Translations under genes and position numbers: made by a program
Source: GCA-020352575 sp041635475
GTDB taxonomy: Bacteria > Actinomycetota > Acidimicrobiia > Spongiisociales > JAENVV01
Assembly: GCA_041635475.1 (NCBI GenBank)
Contig: JBFKVA010000001.1
Location: forward strand, 115,725 to 179,724
DNA length: 64,000 nucleotides
Direction of reading: 5' to 3'
Part shown: in pieces, positions 44,028 through 52,224 of the stretch
How positions within the stretch are numbered: the first letter of the stretch is position 1
How the letters are laid out: every line of letters starts with the position of its first letter
The notes under the pieces: model-generated
The model's database searches: none
What the model was told of the DNA's origin: nothing
The model's input: only the letters and a program-made list of their open reading frames with translations

Positions 44028-44929
44028 GGGCCGGTCCTCTCGACGGCGCGAAGGAGGGCACTCCGTGCGCGGGGGTTGGTTGCGACTTCTTCGGGTGAGG
44101 GCCGAACGGCGCGACGGGTGAGGACCCGAGCCCTCGCCACCTTCCCGCACTGGCAGACCGGGAAATCGGGTGGGCAGGTACAACCCTGAGCCTCCCGGGC
44201 GAACCGCCGCTTGACGATCCGATCCTCGCCCGAGTGGTAGGAGATCACGACACATCGTCCGCCGGTGGCGAGGCGTTCGAGGGCAGCGTCGAGGCCGGCT
44301 TCCAGCTCGTCCAACTCACCGTTGACCGCCATGCGCAGCGCCTGGAACGTCCTGCGAGCCGGGTGCCCACCGGTGCGGCGAGTGGCGGCGGGGATGGCGG
44401 TGGTCACGACCTCGGCCAGCGTGGCGGTGTCGGTGATGGGACGGCTGGCCACGATGGCCGCCGCGATCCGGGTGGCAAACCGCTCCTCGCCGAGGCGGCG
44501 AAGCACGGCCGCTATCTTGTCGGCCTCCCACTCGTTGACGATCGTGGCGGCACTCAACTCCTGGGTCGGGTCCATGCGCATGTCGATCGGACCAGGGTTC
44601 CGGTACGAGAACCCGCGGTCGCCGGTGTCGAGCTGATGGGAGGAGACGCCGAGGTCGAAGAGAGCCCCGTTCACGCGGTCGACGCCCAGGTCGTCGAGGG
44701 CTGTCGACAACTCGCTGAACGCACGCCGGACGAGCGTGATCCCCTCGCCGGGCGGGGGGACATCCGGGTCCCGGTCGAACGCGATGACGGTGTGGCCCAT
44801 CTCGGCGATGAGTGCCGAATGCCCACCTCCGCCGTAGGTAGCGTCGATCACGGTTCCTCTCTCCACGTCGCCCAGGAGCTCCATCACCTCGTCGGCCATG
44901 ACTGGCCGGTGGTAGCTGCCTTGGTGCAT
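44024..44929 (-). CDS. rsmH: 16S rRNA (cytosine(1402)-N4)-methyltransferase
   Basis: Methylates C1402 of 16S rRNA. The 301-residue protein has HRPVMADEVMELL, the SAM motif DATYGGGGHSALIA, LFDLGVSSHQLD, MRMDP, RRTFQALRMAVNGEL and VISYHSGEDRIVKRRF. The C-terminal part has four Cys (CTCPPDFPVCQC). The ATG at 44929 follows a G-run ribosome-binding site that is buried in the 13-base inverted repeat described separately. Confidence 0.96.
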   Translation of the reverse strand: MHQGSYHRPVMADEVMELLGDVERGTVIDATYGGGGHSALIAEMGHTVIAFDRDPDVPPPGEGITLVRRAFSELSTALDDLGVDRVNGALFDLGVSSHQLDTGDRGFSYRNPGPIDMRMDPTQELSAATIVNEWEADKIAAVLRRLGEERFATRIAAAIVASRPITDTATLAEVVTTAIPAATRRTGGHPARRTFQALRMAVNGELDELEAGLDAALERLATGGRCVVISYHSGEDRIVKRRFAREAQGCTCPPDFPVCQCGKVARARVLTRRAVRPSPEEVATNPRARSALLRAVERTGP

Positions 44930-44930
44930 T

Positions 44931-45012
44931 GTCAGCCCCCCGGGCGCTGGCACCCAGAAGGAAGCGGGCGGAGTGAGGGGGGCCTTCCAACTCGGTGGTC
45001 CGGGGGGCTGAC
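44931..45012 (-). promoter_or_regulatory. Inverted repeat covering the rsmH ribosome-binding site
   Basis: Perfect 13-base arms lie at 44931-44943 (GTCAGCCCCCCGG) and 45000-45012 (CCGGGGGGCTGAC), separated by 56 bases, in the mraZ-rsmH gap. In the transcript the second arm carries the GGGGGG Shine-Dalgarno run 6 bases before the ATG and ends one base from the start codon. The loop contains another C6 run (44977-44982 as G6 on the plus strand) that could compete for the same site. Confidence 0.5.
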
Positions 45013-45044
45013 GATGAACCAACGCATCGCCGGCCACTTTGTGG

Positions 45045-45488
45045 TCAGAGGTCTTCGGTCGTGATCTTCTCCTCGATCGTCGTGTAGAAGTCGTCGCTCG
45101 CCTGGGAGATCTCGGCCCACGTATCAGGGTTCCACACCTCGATGCGGTCCATGAGTCCGACGAGGACTGCCTTGTCGGTGAGGCCCGCCCACTCCCGCAG
45201 ACCGGCCGGGAGCATGATGCGGCCCTGGCCGTCGACGGAGACGGACTCGGACGACCCGAAGAAGCCTCGCGAGAAGGCCCGGCCTCGCCTGTCGGTGAGC
45301 GGCAGGGCCCTCACCTTGGCCGCCATGGCGCGCCAGTCGTCCTCGGGCTGGATGTAGAGACACCGCTCCTGTCCCTTGGAGACGAAACCGGTGGCCTTGC
45401 GGTCAGTGGCGAGCGCCGATCGGAACTTGGCGGGCAGCACGACCCGCCCTTTGTCGTCCAACGAGTGGTGGTACTCACCGATGAACAC
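45045..45488 (-). CDS. mraZ: Transcriptional regulator MraZ
   Basis: First gene of the division cluster; represses or modulates its own operon. The 147-residue protein has two MraZ/AbrB-like repeats: FIGEYHHSLDDKGRVVLPAKFR and SESVSVDGQGRIMLP. The in-frame GTG at 45488 gives a start matching the family (MFxGEYxHxLDxKGR) and has AAAGGA 5-6 bases upstream. An out-of-frame ATG two bases away is not used. Its own binding boxes are present upstream. Confidence 0.94.
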   Translation of the reverse strand: MFIGEYHHSLDDKGRVVLPAKFRSALATDRKATGFVSKGQERCLYIQPEDDWRAMAAKVRALPLTDRRGRAFSRGFFGSSESVSVDGQGRIMLPAGLREWAGLTDKAVLVGLMDRIEVWNPDTWAEISQASDDFYTTIEEKITTEDL

Positions 45489-45530
45489 ATCGTTCCTTTG
45501 CCACGTCCGGTCATCTGTCCCTCCAGCCGA

Positions 45531-45562
45531 GCCAGTATCCCCCACAATCCCCCACTTGTCAA
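45531..45562 (-). promoter_or_regulatory. mraZ promoter with MraZ boxes
   Basis: On the minus strand TTGACA (45557-45562) and GATACT (45534-45539) are 17 bases apart, a near-perfect vegetative promoter. Between and over them, GTGGG (45551-45555), GTGGG (45541-45545) and a degenerate CTGGC (45531-45535) recur every 10 bases, the known spacing of MraZ boxes. MraZ bound here would block polymerase. The predicted leader is about 39 bases. Confidence 0.8.
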
Positions 45563-45725
45563 CCACGAGCTCACCACTGCATCCCACCCGCAACGCCGGC
45601 ATCCCGCTGCCCACCCAGCCGGGCGCTGGCTCCCGACTGCCGACCCGGGCCGGGTGACGCCCGTCCTCGTGGACCGGAAGGCCCGCTCCTGCTGCCGGCT
45701 CCCTGCTACGTTCCACGTCGAAATC

Positions 45726-46223
45726 GTGGGAAGCACACTCGTCCTCAATACGACGTACGAACCCGTGGCCGTGGTCACCGCCCGGCGGGCCGCGGTCCTG
45801 ATCCTGCGCGGGAAGGCAACGATGCTCCAGGCCAACGGCGGCGTGCTCCGCGCCGAGCACATCGAGCTTCCGCTCCCGTCCGTCGTGAAGCTGACCCGCT
45901 TCGTCCGTGTTCCTCACCGGCGCGGTTCGCCCGTCACCCGACCGGCGATCTTCGCCCGCGATGGCTTCGCCTGCCAGTACTGCGACGGCCCGGCGGAAAC
46001 ACTCGACCACGTCCTGCCCCGCTCACGGGGCGGATCCCACTCGTGGGAGAACGTCGTCGCCTGCTGCCGACGGTGCAACCTGCGAAAGGGGCCGCGCACC
46101 CCCGCGGAGTGGGGACGCGTTCCCCGGTCGCTTCCTTCCAGGCCGAGTCGGTTTGGGTGGGTGTACGCCCGGGCGGGTCGCCGGTTCGACCCGGTGTGGG
46201 CGGAGTACCTCATCGCCGGATGA
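45726..46223 (+). CDS. HNH endonuclease family protein
   Basis: A 165-residue protein. The C-terminal half has the zinc-bound HNH fold: CQYCDG, LDHVLPRSRGG with the catalytic His, NVVACCRRCNLRKG with the Asn and second Cys pair. The N-terminal half starts STLVLNTTYEPVAVV, shared by a widespread actinobacterial housekeeping-type HNH family. The GTG at 45726 fits that start; a TACGTT hexamer lies 13 bases upstream. Its substrate is unknown. Confidence 0.85.
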   Translation: MGSTLVLNTTYEPVAVVTARRAAVLILRGKATMLQANGGVLRAEHIELPLPSVVKLTRFVRVPHRRGSPVTRPAIFARDGFACQYCDGPAETLDHVLPRSRGGSHSWENVVACCRRCNLRKGPRTPAEWGRVPRSLPSRPSRFGWVYARAGRRFDPVWAEYLIAG

Positions 46224-46271
46224 CACGCCCCGGTCCTTGTCTCGGGCGCCTTCGCCCTCCACAATGTCCCA

Positions 46272-46733
46272 ATGCAGGTCGTCGGTTACATGCGTGCCGT
46301 TCCCGGGGTGGAAGGTGGACGCCTCTACGCCCAGGGTGAGGCCATCCGGGAGTGGGCGCGCCGGTCCAACGCCTCGGTCGTCGCCTACTTCCAGGACGAC
46401 GACGGCACCATCGCCGGGGACGGCATGCGAGCCCTCGTGCGGTCCATCGGTCCGGACATCGACGCGGTCATCATCAGCGACGCCGCCGTTCTCGCCTCCG
46501 ATGTCATCGGCCAGGAGATCATCCGCGAGCACTTCCGCGCAGCCGGGATCGGAGTGGCCAGCGCCGACGGGGCACTGGAGTCCGACGGCGGGGGCGCCCT
46601 CCGGCAGGTCGTTCGGGACATCCTCGCCCGCGAGCAGTACCTCATCGCTCTCCTGGGAACGGCGCCCGCTTCGTCACCCGTGGCATCCAACGGCCTGGTA
46701 CTCGAGATCGTCCCCGACGTCGCCAGCGGCTGA
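46272..46733 (+). CDS. Serine-recombinase-fold protein lacking catalytic residues
   Basis: A 153-residue stand-alone protein that follows the resolvase N-terminal domain pattern: QVVGYMRAV, then AIREWARRSNASVVAYFQDDDGT, AVIISDAAVLASDV, FRAAGIGVASADGAL and LRQVVRDIL. The active serine of YxRxS is replaced (YMRAVP), and the two arginines of the LDRLGRD-type motif are alanines (SDAAVLASDV). There is no DNA-binding domain. It cannot act as a recombinase as read; a structural or regulatory role is inferred. Neighbours are not mobile-element genes. Confidence 0.65.
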   Translation: MQVVGYMRAVPGVEGGRLYAQGEAIREWARRSNASVVAYFQDDDGTIAGDGMRALVRSIGPDIDAVIISDAAVLASDVIGQEIIREHFRAAGIGVASADGALESDGGGALRQVVRDILAREQYLIALLGTAPASSPVASNGLVLEIVPDVASG

Positions 46734-46738
46734 CCGAG

Positions 46739-47416
46739 CTACGAGCCGGTGAGAGCGTTCCAGGCGGCCCGGGCCAGGCCGAGATCGCGGCTGCCCCGTT
46801 CGAAGCTCGTGCCGATGACCGTATCGTCGCCGATGTCGAGGACCACCGTCACGGCCCGCCGGGTCCCCACCTCCTGGTGGCGTACCTCGATGAGGTGAGG
46901 CGCCACGCCGGCTCCCACCAACTCTCCCACCGCGGCCACGATCGCCTGGTCGCGTGCTTCGGGTCGAGCCACCACCGACGACGCGGCCTCCCGGCCGGTC
47001 GTCGTCAGCACTGCGACGTGGGTCCGGCCAGATCGGTGGCCCACCCTCACCTCGTCGACGCCCACCGACCTCGCCACCGGCTCGGCCCCTTCTGCCGCGG
47101 TGTCCGGTTGCTCGGGAGCTGTGACGGTATCCCCGGCCGTCGAGTCGGCTTCGAGCGGGGAGGGTGACGGCGGATCGGTCGGGTCCAGGTCATCGAAGGC
47201 CGGCGAGACGGCCTCGAGGGCCTCGGTGGCCACGGTCCGGGCGCGCGACCGGAGACCATGACGGCGGAGGACGACATCGACGGCCGCCGCCACCGAGTCA
47301 CGATCGGCATCGTCCTCGAGTTCGACGTGGAGGGTTGCCCCGTCGGTGTCCGAGACGTCGACGTGGGCGCGGCTCACCCCTGAGACCGCCGTCAGCTCTT
47401 GTTCGAGTGTCGTCAT
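46739..47416 (-). CDS. Conserved actinobacterial-type protein of unknown function
   Basis: A 225-residue soluble protein in two parts. Residues 1-65 (LEQELTAVSGVSRAHVDVSD ... LRRHG) look like a small alpha/beta ACT-like module. A Pro/Thr/Glu-rich linker spans about 70-115. Residues 118-225 form a second alpha/beta module ending VTVVLDIGDDTVIGTSFERG and ARAAWNALTGS. No enzyme motif is visible. It is coupled to the upstream 85-residue gene (ATGA) and converges with the recombinase-like gene 5 bases away. Confidence 0.6.
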   Translation of the reverse strand: MTTLEQELTAVSGVSRAHVDVSDTDGATLHVELEDDADRDSVAAAVDVVLRRHGLRSRARTVATEALEAVSPAFDDLDPTDPPSPSPLEADSTAGDTVTAPEQPDTAAEGAEPVARSVGVDEVRVGHRSGRTHVAVLTTTGREAASSVVARPEARDQAIVAAVGELVGAGVAPHLIEVRHQEVGTRRAVTVVLDIGDDTVIGTSFERGSRDLGLARAAWNALTGS

Positions 47417-47670
47417 GCCCGGAGCCTTCTCTGTCGTCTCCGCCACTCCAGGTACGGGATGAGGTCGGCGGGTTCGGGCTCTTCGACGCCGTAGGCAGTC
47501 GTCGCCCGCCACGCCAGGTACGTCCGGTCCGGGAGGGGGAGATGAAATGTCGTTGCCCACCACCGGCGGGGAACGACGGCGGCTGCTGCACGGAGAGCTT
47601 CGGCCCACACCCCGGGTGCCTTGAGCACTACGGCGAGCAACCCTCGAAACGCGAAACCCGAATCCGTCAT
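47413..47670 (-). CDS. Small conserved protein of unknown function
   Basis: An 85-residue protein with a run of aromatic residues: RRWWATTFHLPLPDRTYLAWRATTAYG, then PADLIPYLEWRRRQRR. This WW...LPLPD.YL..R..TAYG pattern is familiar from uncharacterised actinobacterial proteins. The ATG at 47670 is fixed by a TATACT hexamer 6 bases upstream. It shares an operon with the 225-residue gene. Confidence 0.65.
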   Translation of the reverse strand: MTDSGFAFRGLLAVVLKAPGVWAEALRAAAAVVPRRWWATTFHLPLPDRTYLAWRATTAYGVEEPEPADLIPYLEWRRRQRRLRA

Positions 47671-47676
47671 CCGATG

Positions 47677-47682
47677 AGTATA
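47677..47682 (-). promoter_or_regulatory. Candidate -10 element for the 85-residue gene
   Basis: Minus-strand TATACT, nearly consensus, lies 6 bases before the ATG at 47670. This is one of the clearest leaderless-type promoters in the window. Confidence 0.55.
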
Positions 47683-47741
47683 TGGAGGGACCGTCACGGC
47701 GGCACCCGCCAGCACCTACCACCACACCGGCCCAGCCGCTT

Positions 47742-47747
47742 TAGTCT
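47742..47747 (+). promoter_or_regulatory. Candidate -10 element for the MoxR operon
   Basis: TAGTCT lies 26 bases before the MoxR ATG. A GAGGAG ribosome-binding site sits between them, so this operon would have a short conventional leader. Confidence 0.45.
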
Positions 47748-47773
47748 GACCTGACGACGAATGAGGAGCTCAC

Positions 47774-48733
47774 ATGGACGTCGACAACCTCGAGTGGTTC
47801 CGCGAGACCTTCGACTCGGTGTCGACGAACATCGAACGGGTCATCCGCGGCAAGCGATCGGTGATCGAGTTGCTCGTGCTCTGCCTCGTCGCCGAGGGCC
47901 ACGTCCTCATCGAGGACGTGCCGGGGGTCGGCAAGACCCTCCTCGCCAAGTCGCTGGCCCGCTCCATCGAAGGATCGTTCTCGCGCATCCAGTTCACACC
48001 GGACCTTCTCCCCTCGGACATCACCGGCGTGTCGATCTGGAACCGCGACGAGGCCCGCTTCGAGTTCCAGCCGGGAGCCATCTTCGCCAACATCGTCGTC
48101 GGTGATGAGATCAACCGAGCCAGCCCCAAGACGCAGGCCGCCCTCCTCGAGGCCATGGAGGAACGCCAGGTGACGGTCGACGGCACCACCCATCCGCTCC
48201 CTCCCCCGTTCATGGTGGTCGCCACCCAGAACCCCCTGGAGCACGAGGGCACCTATCCGCTGCCGGAGGCGCAGCTCGACCGCTTCATGGCCAGGCTCGA
48301 GGTCGGATACCCCGACCGAGCCACCTCCCTGGACATCCTCGAGACCCACGGTGAGGGGTCGTCGCTCGACGACCTCGAAGCGGACATCCACGCCAAGGAC
48401 CTCCTCCGGCTCACCGAGATCGCCCGCACCGTGCACGTGTCCGACTCCGTCAGGGGGTACCTCACGGACCTCGTCGAGGCGACCCGTTCGCACACAGAGC
48501 TGCTCCTCGGCGCCTCCCCTCGGTCGGCGTTGTACATGTTCCGGCTCGCCAAGGCTCGGGCCGCCTCCCGGGGGGACGGGTTCGTCACGCCTGACGACCT
48601 CAAGGCGATCGCACACACCGTGCTCATCCACCGCATGATTCTGCGACCCGAGGCCCACATGAGGGGGACATCGATCGGGCGCGTGCTCGACGGCGTCCTC
48701 GAACGCGTTCGGGTCCCGGGCGCCCCGCGCTGA
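47774..48733 (+). CDS. MoxR-type AAA+ ATPase
   Basis: A 319-residue chaperone-like AAA+ protein with Walker A EDVPGVGKTLLAK (residues 47-59), VGDEINRASPKTQAALLEAMEE as Walker B and the following segment, and ATQNPLEHEGTYPLPEAQLDRF as sensor and arginine-finger region. MoxR proteins help fold or activate partner proteins with VWA or DUF58 domains. The next gene encodes DUF58 and starts at the last base of this one's stop (TGATG). Confidence 0.93.
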   Translation: MDVDNLEWFRETFDSVSTNIERVIRGKRSVIELLVLCLVAEGHVLIEDVPGVGKTLLAKSLARSIEGSFSRIQFTPDLLPSDITGVSIWNRDEARFEFQPGAIFANIVVGDEINRASPKTQAALLEAMEERQVTVDGTTHPLPPPFMVVATQNPLEHEGTYPLPEAQLDRFMARLEVGYPDRATSLDILETHGEGSSLDDLEADIHAKDLLRLTEIARTVHVSDSVRGYLTDLVEATRSHTELLLGASPRSALYMFRLAKARAASRGDGFVTPDDLKAIAHTVLIHRMILRPEAHMRGTSIGRVLDGVLERVRVPGAPR

Positions 48734-49902
48734 TGCCCACCACCCGGGGTTGGGCCGTCCTCGGCTTCGCCTCGGGTCTGCTCGCCCTGTGGGTGCTCCT
48801 CGGGGAGCGTGAACTGCTCGCCACCGGTCTCGTCATGGCGGTGGCGTTCGGCATCGGCCTCGCCTGGGTCCGGCTGGGGAACCCGGCGATCCCGATCTCG
48901 CGGGAGATTCAACCCGAATGGGTCCAAGAAGGTGACGACGTCGTCGTCACCCTCCGCCTGACAAACCTGAGACGGGTCTCACTCCTTTGGCTGCAGGCGT
49001 CCGACGCCGTCCGCAACCTCGGTCACTCGACGGTCACGGTGGCACGGATCCCCGCTCGCAGGGCCGTCGCGGTGCCCTACCGGGTCCACACGACCCGCCG
49101 CGGGGTGTTCCGGGTGGGACCGGTTCGTCTCTCGATCTCCGACCCCCTCGGCCTCGTCCAGCGCACCGCCGTCGGCGGACCGACCGACACCCTCGTGGTC
49201 TACCCGCGGCCGGACCCCCTGCGGGGCTTTCCGATCGTCCGGGGGCGGGACCCATCGATCCAGGCTTCCCGGCCCGAGTTCTCCGCCCGGGGCGGAGAGG
49301 ACTTCTTCACGATCCGCGAGTACCGCCACGGCGACGACCTCCGACGGGTCCATTGGCGAACCACCGCCCGACGGGACGAACTCATGATCCGCCAGTTCGA
49401 GACTCCCTGGCAATCCCGAGGGGTCGTCGTGCTCGACACCCGGGCTGCCGTGTACGACCCGGACACCTTCGAGTCGGCGGTCACCGGGGCGGCCTCCGCC
49501 TATCTCCATCTCACCGGCATGGGATTCGAGCTCGATGCCCTCATCGGCGTCGACCACGTGCGCTCCACCGATCCGAGCCCGTCGGGACGGGTGCTCGAGG
49601 CCCTGGCCGGAGTGACGCCCGGCGACGCCATCGACCTCCCGGCAGTGTCCACCCGGCTGCGGCGCAAGTTCGTCGGTGGTGCCCTCGTCGTGGTGACGGG
49701 GACGCTCGACGACGACCTCGGGAGGGCGGTGGCCGCGCTCGGACCCGACTTCGGGTCCGTCCTCGTCATGTCGGCCTCCCGGGAACCGCTGGGACGCCTC
49801 CCCGCCATCCGCACCCCGATCGCCGGGGCCGCATGTCCTCCCGACGAGTCGTGGACGGAAGCCTGGAGCCGAATGCAGGGACGGTCATGGGCCTCCGTGT
49901 GA
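48733..49902 (+). CDS. DUF58 domain protein
   Basis: A 389-residue protein with two N-terminal membrane helices (residues 5-45), a beta-rich middle, and the DUF58 signature EYRHGDDLRRVHWRTTARRD (about residues 197-216). A VWA-like C-terminal half follows. It typically works with MoxR ATPases and a transglutaminase in envelope-linked assemblies; the precise role is unknown. Confidence 0.88.
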   Translation: MPTTRGWAVLGFASGLLALWVLLGERELLATGLVMAVAFGIGLAWVRLGNPAIPISREIQPEWVQEGDDVVVTLRLTNLRRVSLLWLQASDAVRNLGHSTVTVARIPARRAVAVPYRVHTTRRGVFRVGPVRLSISDPLGLVQRTAVGGPTDTLVVYPRPDPLRGFPIVRGRDPSIQASRPEFSARGGEDFFTIREYRHGDDLRRVHWRTTARRDELMIRQFETPWQSRGVVVLDTRAAVYDPDTFESAVTGAASAYLHLTGMGFELDALIGVDHVRSTDPSPSGRVLEALAGVTPGDAIDLPAVSTRLRRKFVGGALVVVTGTLDDDLGRAVAALGPDFGSVLVMSASREPLGRLPAIRTPIAGAACPPDESWTEAWSRMQGRSWASV

Positions 49903-52220
49903 CGCCACTCGTCGGCGCCATCGGGTTCGTCCTCATCGTTGCCCGAATGCAACGCCTCCTGCGCCCCAGCGTCGACGGTCTCGACTGGCGGATCACCATC
50001 GCCGGGGCCATCGCGGTCGGCATCGTCGTCGGCCTGGCCGCCGCTCGGACCCGAGTCCGGTGGGTCTTCGTGGCGCTGGCGGCTGCAGGCGCCTCCCTCG
50101 TCATCGAACTCCGACTGTCCGTCCCCAACACCCTGCGAGTCGGTGTTCTTCCCACGCTCGAATCGTGGCAACCGCTGGCGGCAGCTCTCTCCGAAGGATG
50201 GGAGCAGGTCCGCTTCGGCACGGCCCCCATCCATCCCGGACCCGAACTCCTCCTGGTTCTCATCCCGGTGTTCGTGACGATCGGGGCCGTGTGGGGCGCC
50301 GCCGTGGTGCGGCGGCTCGGCTGGCTGTCACTCGTGGGTGTCGGATGGCTCTACCTTCTCCTCGCCACGATCGACCGCGACGTCGCCGGCCCCTGGCTCC
50401 CGGCCTTCCTGGCCTGGACCGCAATGGGGCTCATCGCCCTCCGCATCGACGACCACGGCCGGGGGCGAAAGGTCCTGGGTTCCCCGGCCCACCGGATCTC
50501 GGGTTGGATGGGTGCCACCGCCACCATCGTTGCCTTCGTGCTCGCCGCCGTGCTCGCCCCGCGGGTGCCGGGGGCCGGGGTCATCCCGTGGCGCGACGCT
50601 TCCACCATCGGAGGCATCCGGACCGGTGTGTCGTACAACTTGTTCGCATCGACGATCCAGGACGGGCTCGTCGCCCAGTCCGAGACGCCCGTGTTCGAAG
50701 CCCGGGTGGGGATCTCGCCCCTGCAGCCCGACGGCACGTACTGGCGCCTCATCACGCTCGACCGCTACGACGGCACGAACTGGCTCCCCAGCTCCCAGCC
50801 CGCGCTCGTGCCCGAGACGGAGGACACCCCGTTCGAGTCCGCCGAGCAACGGTTCAGGGGGCCGACCGAGTCGGTGTTGGCGGTGGTTCGGATCGCGGCC
50901 CTCCGCCAGAACTTCCTTCCGTATCTGGGGTCACCGACCGATGTCGACTCGGACGCTCCCCTCCTTCGATCGGGCTACCGGACGCGCCCGGACGGGTCGA
51001 TCAAACTCGACGGGCTGACGCGGCGCGGTCTCGAGTACATCCTCACGACGGACGTCCCTGCCGTGGACGCGCTGGACCTCGCCACCGCACTCTCGGCCGC
51101 CGAGGCACCCGTGCTCCGGGAGGCGGCCGCCGCCGGGCTGCTCGCCCTGCGCGGCGACGCTCGGGCCGCGCTCCCCGACCTCCCCGATCGCGGCGTCTAT
51201 CTCCAGGTGCCCTTCGACCTCGACCCCCGGTTGCGGGGAATTGCCGCGGCCCTCGTCCGGCCGGCCGCCACCCCGCTCGAGAAGGCGCTCATCCTCGAAG
51301 CCTGGTTCCGCACCCCCGGTCGTTTCGTGTACTCGGTCGACATCGAGCCCGGACACGGCGCCTCGGAGTTGGCAGCGTGGCTGTTCGACACCACCTCGGC
51401 CGGGTACCGCACCGGCTACTGCGAGCAGTTCGCCACGGCCATGGGCGTCATGGCCCGGGCCATCGGGCTGCCGGCTCGCCTCGTCATCGGGTTCACCCCC
51501 GGCGACGTGGCGCCGGACGGCCTCATCACCGTGCGGGAGAAGAACGCCCACGCCTGGGTCGAGATCTGGCTCGACGGCGTCGGCTGGGTCGGGTTCGACC
51601 CCACGCCCCGCGGTGACGGCGTCAACCCGGCCACGGGCGAGATCCTCGGGTTCGACATCCTGGCCGTCGCCGAGTCGATCGAGATCCCCGAGGACCCGGA
51701 ACTCGAGGCCGGCCTGGCCGCGCTCGGCGACGGGATCCGCGAGGGCCTCGAAGAAGACGTCGCCACCCCCGACGCCCTTCCCGGATTCACGCTCCCCGGC
51801 CTCGGTGGCGACGTGCGGATCGAGGTACCACGCGTTGCGTGGTGGGTGCTGGCGCTGCTCGTCGGTTTGTCCGCCGTCCCCATGATGAAGCGGGTTCGTC
51901 GCTTCGTTCGCATTCGGCGGGCAACACGCGGCGACGTCTCGGCGGCCTGGTTCGAGATCACCGACCACCTGCGCGACCTCGGCGACCAGATCCACGGTTC
52001 GATGACCCCCGGCGAGGTCACCGCCAGGGTCGGGGCGGTGCTTGGGCCCCTCGCCCGGGTCCACGCGCAGAACGAGTACGCACCCGTTCCACCGACCCGC
52101 GGCCAACGCCTTCAGGCCATAGAGTCGCTGCGCCGGACCGAGGTGGCGCTCAAGGAACGACCCTTGGGAGACCGCCTGCTGGCCGCATGGCGACTGCGGT
52201 CGTTCCGCCGCTCGGGCTGA
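49887..52220 (+). CDS. TgpA-like membrane transglutaminase
   Basis: A 777-residue protein: about six N-terminal membrane helices (DUF3488-like, residues 5-210), an extracytoplasmic papain-like transglutaminase core, one helix at about residues 650-668, and a cytoplasmic tail. The triad is visible as Cys in TGYCEQFATAMG, His in NAHAWVEIWLDG and Asp in VGFDPTPRG. AGGGA precedes the ATG at 49887; a GTG at 49899 overlapping the DUF58 stop is the alternative. The MoxR-DUF58-transglutaminase trio is a common bacterial operon. Confidence 0.9.
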   Translation: MGLRVTPLVGAIGFVLIVARMQRLLRPSVDGLDWRITIAGAIAVGIVVGLAAARTRVRWVFVALAAAGASLVIELRLSVPNTLRVGVLPTLESWQPLAAALSEGWEQVRFGTAPIHPGPELLLVLIPVFVTIGAVWGAAVVRRLGWLSLVGVGWLYLLLATIDRDVAGPWLPAFLAWTAMGLIALRIDDHGRGRKVLGSPAHRISGWMGATATIVAFVLAAVLAPRVPGAGVIPWRDASTIGGIRTGVSYNLFASTIQDGLVAQSETPVFEARVGISPLQPDGTYWRLITLDRYDGTNWLPSSQPALVPETEDTPFESAEQRFRGPTESVLAVVRIAALRQNFLPYLGSPTDVDSDAPLLRSGYRTRPDGSIKLDGLTRRGLEYILTTDVPAVDALDLATALSAAEAPVLREAAAAGLLALRGDARAALPDLPDRGVYLQVPFDLDPRLRGIAAALVRPAATPLEKALILEAWFRTPGRFVYSVDIEPGHGASELAAWLFDTTSAGYRTGYCEQFATAMGVMARAIGLPARLVIGFTPGDVAPDGLITVREKNAHAWVEIWLDGVGWVGFDPTPRGDGVNPATGEILGFDILAVAESIEIPEDPELEAGLAALGDGIREGLEEDVATPDALPGFTLPGLGGDVRIEVPRVAWWVLALLVGLSAVPMMKRVRRFVRIRRATRGDVSAAWFEITDHLRDLGDQIHGSMTPGEVTARVGAVLGPLARVHAQNEYAPVPPTRGQRLQAIESLRRTEVALKERPLGDRLLAAWRLRSFRRSG

Positions 52221-52224
52221 GTCC

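Noticed and set aside
46272..46733. Evidence for an integrated mobile element
   Set aside because: The recombinase-like protein has no catalytic residues or DNA-binding domain, and there are no attachment-site repeats or cargo genes around it.
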